64,000 nucleotides of DNA from a bacterium. GTDB taxonomy: Bacteria > AUK180. The notes beneath the pieces were generated by a model. That model searched no databases and had not been told where the DNA came from. It worked only from the letters and a program-made list of their open reading frames with translations. The stretch spans positions 35,941-99,940 of the forward strand of contig JAGLGN010000021.1 of the NCBI GenBank assembly GCA_023144005.1. The letters run 5' to 3'. The position numbers and the translations under genes are program-made. Positions 8,031 to 16,325 of the stretch are shown here, piece by piece; positions within the stretch are counted from its first letter, which is position 1, and every line of letters begins with the position of its first letter.

Positions 8031-8921
8031 TTATATCTTCTTTTTCTTTAAAAGCGGCCTGGGATCGGTGAAGTTAAGGTCAAAATTGTTAACATCCTTC
8101 TTCAAACCGAAAGCAAGGGCCGTCAGCTGTGTAAAATAGAAAACCGGCATCCGTTCAAAATCCGGATGTTCCAATTTTATTTCTTTTTGCCTGTCATCAA
8201 GGTTGAATGCGCAAAGCGGACAGCTTGTTACAAGAGCTTCAGCGCCTCGTTTGCGGGCACTTTCAATTATCTCATAACCAAGCCGCACAACGGTTTTGGG
8301 ATTACGGACTGTCTGATATGACCCGCAACACATTGATTTCTTCGGACTGTCGATGACATCGACCCCGATGGCGTTCAAAAGGTCTTCCATGATCGTAGGA
8401 ACTTCCGGATCATCCAATGCGACCTCCTTCGGCCTCAAAAGCGTACAGCCGTAATATGGAGACACTTTCAATTTACCGAGGCTCTTTTTCACCTTGGATT
8501 TGATCTCGTCAAATCCCATTTCCCTGATGAGCTCCAATAGATGAACGACCGTTACACCGCCTTTGTAATCCTCTTCCCTGTCCATGAAATTATTTATCTT
8601 GTCAAGGTCATCAGGCCGCTCCTGCATCACATTGCTTACGCTTTTCAAGGTATTATAACACATCGAACAAAGGGTCAGAAGACGGTAATCGTCTACTTCG
8701 CCTCTTTCATTCATTTCCTGAACACGGATAAAGTTACGCACCGATGCTATATGATGTATCAGATCATCTTGAGTGAGTGATGTAACCGTTCCGCAGCAAT
8801 TCCACCGGTCAATCTCCAATAGCTTCAAGCCAAGGACCTTCGCGGTGGCGATAGCGGAATCTTCAAAATTCTTTCCCGTGGTCTTCAAAGTGCAGCCCGG
8901 GTAATATGGTATCTTCTTCAT
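8031..8921 (-). CDS. hdrB: Heterodisulfide reductase subunit B-like protein (two complete CCG domains)
   Basis: A 296-residue protein with two CCG domains: Cys10, Cys42-Cys43, Cys85/Cys88 and Cys159, Cys198-Cys199, Cys234/Cys237. In methanogen HdrB these bind two non-cubane [4Fe-4S] clusters that reduce a disulfide. All ten cysteines are retained, so the active site looks intact. It sits between hdrC (3-bp gap) and frdB. Two readings are possible: it still reduces a disulfide, or it serves as an electron conduit into the fumarate-reductase pair as the fused C-terminal half of TfrB does. The gene order favours the second. Family certain; substrate unknown. Confidence 0.9.
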   Translation of the reverse strand: MKKIPYYPGCTLKTTGKNFEDSAIATAKVLGLKLLEIDRWNCCGTVTSLTQDDLIHHIASVRNFIRVQEMNERGEVDDYRLLTLCSMCYNTLKSVSNVMQERPDDLDKINNFMDREEDYKGGVTVVHLLELIREMGFDEIKSKVKKSLGKLKVSPYYGCTLLRPKEVALDDPEVPTIMEDLLNAIGVDVIDSPKKSMCCGSYQTVRNPKTVVRLGYEIIESARKRGAEALVTSCPLCAFNLDDRQKEIKLEHPDFERMPVFYFTQLTALAFGLKKDVNNFDLNFTDPRPLLKKKKI

Positions 8922-8924
8922 ATG

Positions 8925-9332
8925 CTATCCTGTAAACTTTCTAAATGCGCTAACAATAGCTATTTGAGGCAATCTGCGCATCTCTTTCTCAGAGATATCA
9001 CGGATATCCATGTAATCTATCGCTTTGCGCAGCGTCATCTGCCGCAGAGATTCGCATATCTTCGAGGGATCCAGTCCTCTTGGACATCTCACGGTGCAGG
9101 TGAAACAGCTTGCGCAGAGCCAAATTGCTTCAAGGTCCAGAACCTCTACTTGACCGAGTTGGACCATCCTGTTTATCTGAGAAGGTGTAATGTCCATTTC
9201 TTCGGCCATGGGACAGCATCCGGAACATGTCCCGCACTGGTCGCAAAGAGTTACGACCTGGCCGCTCAGCTCATTTACTTTTTCTAAAAAAGCATTGCCT
9301 TCGTCCGTGATCTCAATTATTTTTTTACTCAT
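8925..9332 (-). CDS. hdrC: Heterodisulfide reductase subunit C-like protein
   Basis: A 135-residue protein with two [4Fe-4S] motifs, CDQCGTCSGCCP (about 30-41) and CASCFTCTVRCP (about 73-84), and no membrane segment, so it is the soluble HdrC type. In the canonical complex it relays electrons from HdrA to HdrB. It follows mvhG by 10 bp and precedes hdrB by 3 bp. Confidence 0.9.
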   Translation of the reverse strand: MSKKIIEITDEGNAFLEKVNELSGQVVTLCDQCGTCSGCCPMAEEMDITPSQINRMVQLGQVEVLDLEAIWLCASCFTCTVRCPRGLDPSKICESLRQMTLRKAIDYMDIRDISEKEMRRLPQIAIVSAFRKFTG

Positions 9333-9342
9333 ATCTTACACC

Positions 9343-10323
9343 TCAATCCGATTTCTTTCTTTTCAGAAGCGAAGATGGAAGACTGTACATATAAAAGAGC
9401 CCGCCCGGATCGACGATGCCGTCCAGAAGTATGTCCACTTCCTCTTCAGTAACGGCTTCTTCGTTCTCCATCCCAAGTATTGAAGCAATACTGGAAAGGA
9501 TCTTCGCGCCGTGATCAACTACATTTCCAACAGGGCCGAAACATCCTCTACAGGGCATATTTGCATTGATGCATCTTTCTCCGCAGCCGGAGCGTGTCGC
9601 CGGCCCGAGGCATATCAGTCCTTGTGCCAGAAAGCAGAGATCCGGATCTATCTTTATCTCATGCGGGCGCTTGATCTCTTTCATCGTAAGTTTCTCCGGC
9701 TTTGTCTTATTCAGCCGGCAGGAATCACAAAGAGACTTCTCGGGCGCAAGCACCGAACCCTTCGGGGGAAGTTCCCCTTTCAGTATTGCGTTTATCGCCC
9801 CCATGATAAGGTCGGGTGGCGGAGCGCATCCCGGAAGATAATAATCCACATCAATAACCTGATCCAGTGTTTTTACCGTATTGTGAAATCTGGGAAGTGT
9901 TACTTCACCGGATTTGACCTTTGTTCTGGTCTGCGGTATCACGCCTTCCTTATTGTCAACGGTATCCAGATCACGATAAAGTGTGTTCAAGATCTCCTTG
10001 CTGTTGGAAAAGTTAGCCAGGCCCGGAATTCCGCCGATATGGGCACATGCTCCGAAGGCGACAACGAGTCCGGACTTCTTTCTGAGGAGTTCCACCATCT
10101 CGACCTGTTCGTCTGTACGGACGGCACCGTTGATAAAGCTGACCGCGATAGCACCGTCATCCATTGCCTGAACATCTTTTTTCTTAAAATCCATGGCGAC
10201 CGGCCAGAATACGATATCTACGGCATCCACCACTGTGAGGATATCTTCGGCAAGGTCGACTACTGCTTCTTCGCATCCGCCGCAGGAAGCACACCAATAA
10301 AATGCGACTTTTGGTTTTCCCAT
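9343..10323 (-). CDS. mvhG: [NiFe]-hydrogenase small subunit, MvhG
   Basis: A 326-residue electron-transfer subunit that pairs with MvhA. The proximal-cluster motif is FYWCASCGGCEE near the N-terminus; further cluster ligands are in CDSCRLNK, LICLGPATRSGCGERC and NMPCRGCFGP. There is no Tat signal, so the enzyme is cytosolic. The ATG at 10323 is preferred to one two codons upstream because AGGAG lies 5 nt before it and directly abuts the alternative. It is 9 bp downstream of mvhD in the order hdrA-mvhD-mvhG-hdrC-hdrB. Its large subunit is encoded separately at 972-2438. Confidence 0.92.
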   Translation of the reverse strand: MGKPKVAFYWCASCGGCEEAVVDLAEDILTVVDAVDIVFWPVAMDFKKKDVQAMDDGAIAVSFINGAVRTDEQVEMVELLRKKSGLVVAFGACAHIGGIPGLANFSNSKEILNTLYRDLDTVDNKEGVIPQTRTKVKSGEVTLPRFHNTVKTLDQVIDVDYYLPGCAPPPDLIMGAINAILKGELPPKGSVLAPEKSLCDSCRLNKTKPEKLTMKEIKRPHEIKIDPDLCFLAQGLICLGPATRSGCGERCINANMPCRGCFGPVGNVVDHGAKILSSIASILGMENEEAVTEEEVDILLDGIVDPGGLFYMYSLPSSLLKRKKSD

Positions 10324-10332
10324 CGTCATCTC

Positions 10333-10758
10333 CTACTCGACTTCCGTCTCAGCATAAGATAGATCAAGCGGTCCGAGCTTTTCAATATCGTCTATCATCT
10401 TATTCACGACCTTACCGAATTTTTCGCCCTCATTGGAGGAAACCCAGTCAAGTCTCAATCTATCATCCTCAATACCGAATTGTGCAAGCATTCTTTTGAG
10501 AAGTTTGACCTTCCTCAATGTCTTATAATTGCCGTTCTTATAATGACAGTCCCCGGGGTGGCAGCCAAGTACCAGAACTCCCCAAGCGCCTTTCTTGAAC
10601 GCTTCTATTATCAGTTCGGGATCTATTCTGGAGGAGCACATGGTCCTGATTATCCTGAAATGAGGTTTTATCTGTACCTTCGCGACTCCGGCATTATCAG
10701 CTCCTGCGTATGAGCACCAATTGCAGCAGAAAACGATTATTTTCGGATCTTTTTTCAT
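10333..10758 (-). CDS. mvhD: MvhD / FlpD-type [2Fe-2S] linker subunit
   Basis: A 141-residue protein that joins the hydrogenase to HdrA and carries electrons to the bifurcating flavin. Conserved elements are FCCNWCSYAGAD, RTMCSSRID, and LVLGCHPGDCHY. The ATG at 10758 overlaps the hdrA stop codon (ATGA) and has GGAGG upstream within hdrA. A longer frame exists upstream but would overlap hdrA by almost 100 nt and lacks family similarity. Its presence, together with hdrA, is the main evidence that the hydrogenase works in an Mvh-Hdr complex. Confidence 0.93.
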   Translation of the reverse strand: MKKDPKIIVFCCNWCSYAGADNAGVAKVQIKPHFRIIRTMCSSRIDPELIIEAFKKGAWGVLVLGCHPGDCHYKNGNYKTLRKVKLLKRMLAQFGIEDDRLRLDWVSSNEGEKFGKVVNKMIDDIEKLGPLDLSYAETEVE

Positions 10759-12695
10759 AATGCCGCCTCCAGCATTGCTCTGAGCTGTGTGATATCGAAC
10801 CATTTTTGTTGTGATGCGCCTGTAGGACATGCGCCAGAACATGATCCGCAACCCTTGCAGAGTATCTCATTCACTACAGCGAGACGGGTTCCGTCGGACT
10901 GTTCTTCAGAAGTTATCGCGTCATACGGGCATATTCCGACACAGATACCGCAGCCGGCGCAGATATCTTCATCTACCCATGCAGTTATAGGTTCGGCTTC
11001 ATATTCCCCCTGGTTCATCAGGCGGATCGCCCTTGCGGCGGCAGCGCTTGCCTGCGCGACAGCATCCGGAATATCTTTCGGGCCCTGAACGGTACCGGCG
11101 AGGAATACTCCCTCAATGAGAGTATCAACAGGCCTGAATTTGGGATGGGCTTCCTGAAGGAAACCGTCAGAACTCTTTGATATCCTCAGAATGTCCCTGA
11201 TCGTCTCTGTCCCCTTATTGGGTTCAAGTCCGACCGAAAGAACGACCGTGTCAAATTCCGATTCGATAAATGATCTGGAAAGCGTATCTTCGACCTTGAG
11301 TTTGAGTTTCTTTGTATCAGGATTCTCTTCGATCTCGGCAACCCGGCCTCTTATGTATTTAACACCGCTTTTCTGCGCCCTTTTATAATACTCCTCAAAG
11401 CCCTTGCCATAAGTTCTCATATCGGTATAGAAGATACTGATATCCTTCTTCGGATCCGACCTTTTCATCAATTGAGCGAGTTTTGTCGCATACATGCAGC
11501 AGACCCTGGAACAGTATTCCCTGTTGATCTGCTCATCTCTGGAGCCCACGCATTGAATGAGAGCGATCTTCTTGCCGACCTCTGCGAGTTTCTTGCCTTC
11601 CGCCTCACAACCGATGATCCTTTCCATTTCAAGAGCATTGTAAACATTCTCGAACTTGCCGAAACCGAACATGGGCTTCTTCTTGGCGTCAAAGATGTCA
11701 AATCCTGTAGCGATGATTATCGTATCAACAGTGAACTTGACCTTCTCGGGATAGAGATCATAATTGATGGCATCCGCTTCACAAGCATCCCGGCATTTGG
11801 AACATGCCAGCGGGAAAAGCCCCAGACAATGATCTGTATCAAGAACATATGAATGCGGCACCGCGATATCTGAAGTTATATAAATTGCCTTTCTCAGAGA
11901 TAGCCCTTCATTGTACTCATCAGGCACATCAATGGGACATACAGGCACACAATCACCACAGGCGGTACATTTTACCGGGTCCACATAAGTCGGCCGTTTA
12001 TTGACGGTCACTTCGTAATTTCCAAGATAACCGGTGATCGATTCCACCTGTGAATATGTCATCAGTTCGATATTCTTATTGGCGGGCACATCTGACATCT
12101 TAGGAGAAAGAATACACGCCGAACAATCCTCGGTGGGGAATGTCTTGGAAAGCTGAGCCATATGGCCGCCTATGGAAGGTTCTTTTTCGACCAGATAAAC
12201 CTTGAATCCGGCATCGCCCAAGTCGAGGGATGCCTGAATGCCAGCGATTCCCGCTCCAACTACAAGCACTCTTTTTCCAATGGGCATTTTCTTAGAGTCA
12301 AGAGGCGTATCCAGTCTTACCTTGGAAATAGCGATCTTTGTAAGATCGATCGCCTTATCGGTAGCCTCTTTGGGAAAGTTATAATGCGCCCATGAGCATT
12401 GCTCTCTGATATTAGCCATCTCGAGAACATACGGGTTAAGTCCAGCGGTTTCCATAACCCTCATAAAGGTCAGGCCTTGGAATTGCGGCGAACATGCGGA
12501 AACAACGACCTTATCAAGTTTGTATTCTTTAATATCGTTGAGCATAAGGGTCTGTCCGTCATTGGAACAGAGATGGGAATTATCCTTGACAAGAACCACA
12601 TCCCCTTCCAATTTCGCCGCCTCTACAACTTTATTAATGTCAACAACTTCAGATATATTACCTCCGCAGTGACATACATATACTCCGATCCTCAC
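10755..12695 (-). CDS. hdrA: Heterodisulfide reductase subunit A (flavin-based electron-bifurcating subunit)
   Basis: A 646-residue FAD/Fe-S protein. The N-terminal Cys-containing domain is VYVCHCGGNI with further Cys residues to about 100. The FAD fold begins at VLVVGAGIAGIQASLDLG (about 144), with TEDCSACILSPKM after it. Ferredoxin-type clusters are in CTACGDCVPVCP, CAGCGICVGICP and CKGCGSCSGACP. In methanogens HdrA splits electron pairs from H2 between ferredoxin and the HdrBC disulfide site. GTG is the start; its GTGA overlaps the korC stop. Position between a ferredoxin-dependent oxidoreductase and mvhDG-hdrCB-frdBA places it where electrons from H2, ferredoxin and fumarate would meet. 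Confidence 0.93.
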   Translation of the reverse strand: MRIGVYVCHCGGNISEVVDINKVVEAAKLEGDVVLVKDNSHLCSNDGQTLMLNDIKEYKLDKVVVSACSPQFQGLTFMRVMETAGLNPYVLEMANIREQCSWAHYNFPKEATDKAIDLTKIAISKVRLDTPLDSKKMPIGKRVLVVGAGIAGIQASLDLGDAGFKVYLVEKEPSIGGHMAQLSKTFPTEDCSACILSPKMSDVPANKNIELMTYSQVESITGYLGNYEVTVNKRPTYVDPVKCTACGDCVPVCPIDVPDEYNEGLSLRKAIYITSDIAVPHSYVLDTDHCLGLFPLACSKCRDACEADAINYDLYPEKVKFTVDTIIIATGFDIFDAKKKPMFGFGKFENVYNALEMERIIGCEAEGKKLAEVGKKIALIQCVGSRDEQINREYCSRVCCMYATKLAQLMKRSDPKKDISIFYTDMRTYGKGFEEYYKRAQKSGVKYIRGRVAEIEENPDTKKLKLKVEDTLSRSFIESEFDTVVLSVGLEPNKGTETIRDILRISKSSDGFLQEAHPKFRPVDTLIEGVFLAGTVQGPKDIPDAVAQASAAAARAIRLMNQGEYEAEPITAWVDEDICAGCGICVGICPYDAITSEEQSDGTRLAVVNEILCKGCGSCSGACPTGASQQKWFDITQLRAMLEAAL

Positions 12696-13255
12696 TTTTT
12701 ACCTCCACTTTTTCTTCTCTTTGAAGGCTTGTAATTGAACCCTACCTCAAAGGCCTTGAGATTCAGGTCTATGAATTTAGCAGGGACTGATTCTTTGATC
12801 GCTCTTAACATAGACTCGCGGCTGGCAAGCTTTGTTTGGGCTATGACAAAGCCCACCATAACTATATTTGCTACAATTCTCTTTCCAAGTTCCTCCGCAA
12901 GTCGCGTGGCGGGGATCGCCAATGCATTATACTTGGAATGATCCTGTACAACTGAAACAAGGTCATTATCATACAAAAGAGTCCCCTTGTTCTTCAGATC
13001 CGGCAAGAATTTATCGTAACCGGCCTGTGAAAGGGCAACAAGGATATCAGTTGTATCGACAAGAGGATAGTTGATCGCCTTTTTATCTATGACAAGCTGA
13101 GAACTGCAGGCACCGCCGCGCGCTTCCGGCCCGTATGCCTGTGTCATAGATGCCTGTTTTCCGTCATATATGGCTGTCGCTTTACCGACGATATATGCGG
13201 AAAGGATCACACCCTGTCCTCCGTAACCAGAAAATTTTACTCTTAATTCACTCAT
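12692..13255 (-). CDS. korC: 2-oxoacid:ferredoxin oxidoreductase gamma subunit
   Basis: A 187-residue subunit with the family signature SGYGGQGVILSAYIVGKA at the N-terminus and TQAYGPEARGGACSSQLV. Enzymes of this kind reversibly convert a 2-oxoacid, CoA and oxidised ferredoxin to acyl-CoA, CO2 and reduced ferredoxin. The order alpha(with ferredoxin)-beta-gamma matches 2-oxoglutarate synthases, and proximity to fumarase and fumarate reductase supports 2-oxoglutarate as the substrate; this specificity is inferred. Confidence 0.9.
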   Translation of the reverse strand: MSELRVKFSGYGGQGVILSAYIVGKATAIYDGKQASMTQAYGPEARGGACSSQLVIDKKAINYPLVDTTDILVALSQAGYDKFLPDLKNKGTLLYDNDLVSVVQDHSKYNALAIPATRLAEELGKRIVANIVMVGFVIAQTKLASRESMLRAIKESVPAKFIDLNLKAFEVGFNYKPSKRRKSGGKK

Positions 13256-13264
13256 CCCTCACTC

Positions 13265-14152
13265 CTATTCCTGTGAAAGGGATTTTTCATAGTCCCTGTG
13301 CTTTTTGACTTCTCCGTGAATTCCGGTCTGAACATTTTCCCAGAAACTCGGTTTTGGCTTATTCACGAAAACACCGCAGACGATGGGATTTTCAAGATCC
13401 ATTGGAATATCGTTGGGGTTCGCGCTGTGATCAATAACAGATCTCTTGCCGAAATGGTCCAGAAGATCAAGACCGGAGCCCTTTTTGTTCTTTCTCGCGA
13501 ATACCGTAGGACATGGCGAGACGATCTCAATGAATGAGAACCCCTTATTATTGACCGCTTCCACGATAGAATCCGTCATCCTTCTGATATGAAGAGAGGT
13601 CCATCTGGCAACATATGTCGCACCGCTGCTGGTTACAAGGCTCACAAGATTAAACGGTGGCTCGTAATTCTTGAACGGTGCCGTGCTGCTGTATGCCTTT
13701 AAAGGAGTTGTGGGAGCTGTCTGTCCGCCTGTCATACCGTAGATAAAGTTATTGACACAGATAACAGTAAGATCAATATTTCTCCTTGCCGCATGGATCA
13801 GATGATTACCGCCTATTGCGAATAAGTCACCATCACCGGATATTACAACCGTGGTCAGGTCTCTATTAGCCAATTTTATCCCGGTAGCAAAAGGAATTGC
13901 CCTTCCGTGAGTAGTATGATAGGAATCCACCTTCACATAACCGGCGACCCTTGCGGTACAGCCGATGCCCGATACAACGGCAACCTTATCAAAATCTATG
14001 CCCGCTTTCTTAATAGCTTCGGTAAATGCCGTAAGATTGGTTCCAAGGCCGCAGCCGGGGCACCATATATGCGGCATTCTATCCATTCTAAGAAAATCTT
14101 CCATCGGATGCTGACTTGAATTTTTTGGAGCCTTGCTCTTATTTTTTGCCAT
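13265..14152 (-). CDS. korB: 2-oxoacid:ferredoxin oxidoreductase beta subunit (thiamine-diphosphate subunit)
   Basis: A 295-residue subunit with IWCPGCGLGTNL near the N-terminus and the thiamine-diphosphate/Mg motif GDGDLFAIGGNHLIHA followed by NNFIYGMTGGQTAPTTP. The ATG at 14152 is set by AGGAGGT 5 nt upstream and overlaps the end of the alpha subunit gene by 14 nt. The beta subunit is of the short KorB type without its own ferredoxin domain. Confidence 0.92.
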   Translation of the reverse strand: MAKNKSKAPKNSSQHPMEDFLRMDRMPHIWCPGCGLGTNLTAFTEAIKKAGIDFDKVAVVSGIGCTARVAGYVKVDSYHTTHGRAIPFATGIKLANRDLTTVVISGDGDLFAIGGNHLIHAARRNIDLTVICVNNFIYGMTGGQTAPTTPLKAYSSTAPFKNYEPPFNLVSLVTSSGATYVARWTSLHIRRMTDSIVEAVNNKGFSFIEIVSPCPTVFARKNKKGSGLDLLDHFGKRSVIDHSANPNDIPMDLENPIVCGVFVNKPKPSFWENVQTGIHGEVKKHRDYEKSLSQE

Positions 14153-15611
14153 GTGCAACCTCCTCGATAGCTTTCACAATATCATTAAAATCGTGTATGC
14201 CGCCACCCGCGTGTGTAACTCCCTTCGTCCTTGCATCCGGGAACGCGCACCTTTCCACTTCAAGCGCGATCTGCCCGAGATTCAATTCAGGGACAACAAA
14301 TCCGGCGCATTTACGCGAGAGTTCTTTAATTCTCTGCTCAGGGAACGGCCATACCGTGATCAAGCGCATATAGCCGACCTTTATTCCTTTCTTCTTTGCC
14401 TTTTCTATGGCAGGAATTACGGTCCTTGCCGTAATTCCGTAACAAACGACTATCACATCTGCACCCTCGATATCGATCTCCTCGATCATCATGATATCGT
14501 CGATGTTCTTGGTGATCTTTTCGACAAGACGGGTAACCACACTTTTCTGACATTGCTCGGTCATATCAGGATATCCCCTCTCATCATGGGTCAGGCCCGT
14601 AGTGTGATAACGATATCCGTCTCCCGCTTTCGCAAAGTCAGGTATCATACTCTTGCCAATTTCATATGGAAGGTACTTATCGGTGGATTTATTTGTGTAT
14701 TTCCTGTCAAATATTTCGATCTCTTCTACAGGAGGTATCACGACTTTCTCCGTCATATGGCCGACTATGGCATCCGTCATTATAAATACGGGCAGCCGGT
14801 ATTTCTCCGCCAGATTAAAAGCTCTGATCGTGAGGTCGAATATTTCCTGCGGTGATTTCGGGCATAATGATATAGAGCCGTAATCCCCGTGTGAACCCCA
14901 TTTCGCCTGCATCATATCGCTCTGGCCCCAGGAGGTCGGAAGTCCGGTCGAGGGAGAACCCCTTTGAACATTTACAACCACACAGGGGGCTTCCATCATC
15001 ATGCCGAGGCCGATATTTTCGGTCATAAGCGAGATACCGGGGCCGGATGTTGCCGTAAAGGACTTCATGCCGGCGAATGACGCGCCGATTATGCTGGCCA
15101 TTGAAGCTATCTCATCTTCGAATTGAATAAATACACCGTCCAGCATAGGCAGCCGATAGGCCATCCTCTCAGCGATCTCGCTCGCCGGTGTGATCGGATA
15201 TCCGCCGAAGAAACGGCAGCCGGCGGCGATGGCGCCTTCCGCGCATGCGATATCGCCCTGCATGAAAAATTCACCTTTCATTGTGCTTTTTACAATTGGC
15301 AGATTCTTGTTCCTGTTCGCGTAAACCTTTTTTACTTCTGGCTTTACTTCTTCTACTTCCTCTTCCGTGGTGATGTAGATAGCGAAATCAGGACATATCC
15401 GTTCGCAAAGGCCGCAAAAGGTACAATTCTCTTCATTGATCACTTCGGGCGGATGATACCCTTTCTCATTGAACTGAGTGGAAATTCCCAGTACATCCCG
15501 TGGACAGTGTTCAACGCAGAAATCACATCCTTTACACCTGTCTTCAAGGATAATGATCTTGCCTTTTATCCTTTTCGTGCCGGATCCTGCGGGTTTAGCA
15601 TGGCTTGCCAT
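14139..15611 (-). CDS. korA: 2-oxoacid:ferredoxin oxidoreductase, fused ferredoxin (delta) and alpha subunit
   Basis: A 490-residue fusion. Residues about 20-80 form a two-cluster ferredoxin (CKGCDFCVEHCP and CTFCGLCERICP), normally a separate KorD subunit. From about 105 onward is the alpha subunit, with GYPITPASEIAERMA, FIQFEDEIASMA, TATSGPGISLM and VQRGSPSTGLPTSWGQSD. An acidic/basic linker (TTEEEVEEVKPEVKK) joins the two. The enzyme probably makes 2-oxoglutarate from succinyl-CoA and CO2 in the reductive direction, or the reverse. It starts 54 bp after the fumarase beta gene. Confidence 0.92.
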   Translation of the reverse strand: MASHAKPAGSGTKRIKGKIIILEDRCKGCDFCVEHCPRDVLGISTQFNEKGYHPPEVINEENCTFCGLCERICPDFAIYITTEEEVEEVKPEVKKVYANRNKNLPIVKSTMKGEFFMQGDIACAEGAIAAGCRFFGGYPITPASEIAERMAYRLPMLDGVFIQFEDEIASMASIIGASFAGMKSFTATSGPGISLMTENIGLGMMMEAPCVVVNVQRGSPSTGLPTSWGQSDMMQAKWGSHGDYGSISLCPKSPQEIFDLTIRAFNLAEKYRLPVFIMTDAIVGHMTEKVVIPPVEEIEIFDRKYTNKSTDKYLPYEIGKSMIPDFAKAGDGYRYHTTGLTHDERGYPDMTEQCQKSVVTRLVEKITKNIDDIMMIEEIDIEGADVIVVCYGITARTVIPAIEKAKKKGIKVGYMRLITVWPFPEQRIKELSRKCAGFVVPELNLGQIALEVERCAFPDARTKGVTHAGGGIHDFNDIVKAIEEVAHGKK

Positions 15612-15665
15612 GTGTCTCTCCTTTAAAATATTCCGAATTCTTTGTAAGCATTAAATATACAGAGC

Positions 15666-16223
15666 TCATTCTTCATTATATTTTTTCATGCCTTCTTCAT
15701 AAAGGTCGCTTCCAAATGTATCATTTGCAACGATGCAGGGGAAATCCACGACCTCAAGTCTTCTAACGGCTTCCGATTTCAGGTCCTCATATGCGATTAT
15801 CTCGGCTTTTTTGATCGTTTTCGCGATCAGTGCGGCTGCGCCGCCGACCGCGGCAAGATAAACCGCAGTATTCTTCACCATTGAATCAAGAACCTCTTTA
15901 GACCGATTCCCCTTTCCGATAGTGGCTTTCAGGCCGATATCCAGAAGTGCCGGGGTGTAAGGGTCCATTCGGTAACTCGTGGTGGGCCCTGCCGAACCGA
16001 TAGCATATCCGGGTTTAGCGGGTGCCGGGCCGACATAATAGATCACCGCGCCGTTTATATCGAACGGGAGATCCTTTCCTTCTTTAACCAATTGTACAAG
16101 CCGTTTATGCGCGGCATCACGGGCGGTATAAATTATTCCGGTGAGCAGAACCTTATCTCCGATCTTCAACTTCTTAAGGTCTTCGACTGCCAAGGGTGTG
16201 TTGAGTTTATATACTTCAGCCAT
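15666..16223 (-). CDS. Class I fumarate hydratase, C-terminal (beta) subunit
   Basis: A 185-residue subunit of the two-component [4Fe-4S] fumarase. It shows GDKVLLTGIIYTARDAAHKR (swivel domain start), YYVGPAPAKPGYAIGSAGP and TTSYRMDPYTPALLD, all characteristic. L(+)-tartrate dehydratase beta subunits are close relatives, but the setting with malic enzyme and fumarate reductase favours fumarate/malate interconversion. Confidence 0.9.
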   Translation of the reverse strand: MAEVYKLNTPLAVEDLKKLKIGDKVLLTGIIYTARDAAHKRLVQLVKEGKDLPFDINGAVIYYVGPAPAKPGYAIGSAGPTTSYRMDPYTPALLDIGLKATIGKGNRSKEVLDSMVKNTAVYLAAVGGAAALIAKTIKKAEIIAYEDLKSEAVRRLEVVDFPCIVANDTFGSDLYEEGMKKYNEE

Positions 16224-16275
16224 TTTGTTCTCCTTTATAAAATTTGTTCAAAGTTCCAAAGCTCTTCTTTTCTTC

Positions 16276-16307
16276 ACTAGCCTCTAACCTCGAACCTCTA
16301 ACCTCTG
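16276..16307. repeat. CTAACCTC-type tandem tract between the fumarase genes
   Basis: Degenerate 7-8-bp units (TAGCCTC, TAACCTCGAACC, TCTAACCTC). It starts 19 bp past the stop codon of the fumarase alpha gene and lies inside the operon, so it would be transcribed. Confidence 0.8.
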
Positions 16308-16325
16308 AGCTTTTCATATGATGCT

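Noticed and set aside
9511..10362. Long plus-strand open frame (283 codons) opposite mvhG
   Set aside because: It is the antisense of a clearly coding hydrogenase subunit, and its composition (rich in Cys, His and Arg without pattern) is that of a shadow frame.
10759..10851. Upstream extension of the mvhD frame
   Set aside because: It would overlap hdrA by about 95 nt and has no family similarity; the ATG at 10758 has GGAGG and the ATGA coupling to hdrA.
14133..14855. Plus-strand open frame of 240 codons opposite the Kor alpha subunit
   Set aside because: Antisense to a strongly conserved gene, with no ribosome-binding site or domain.
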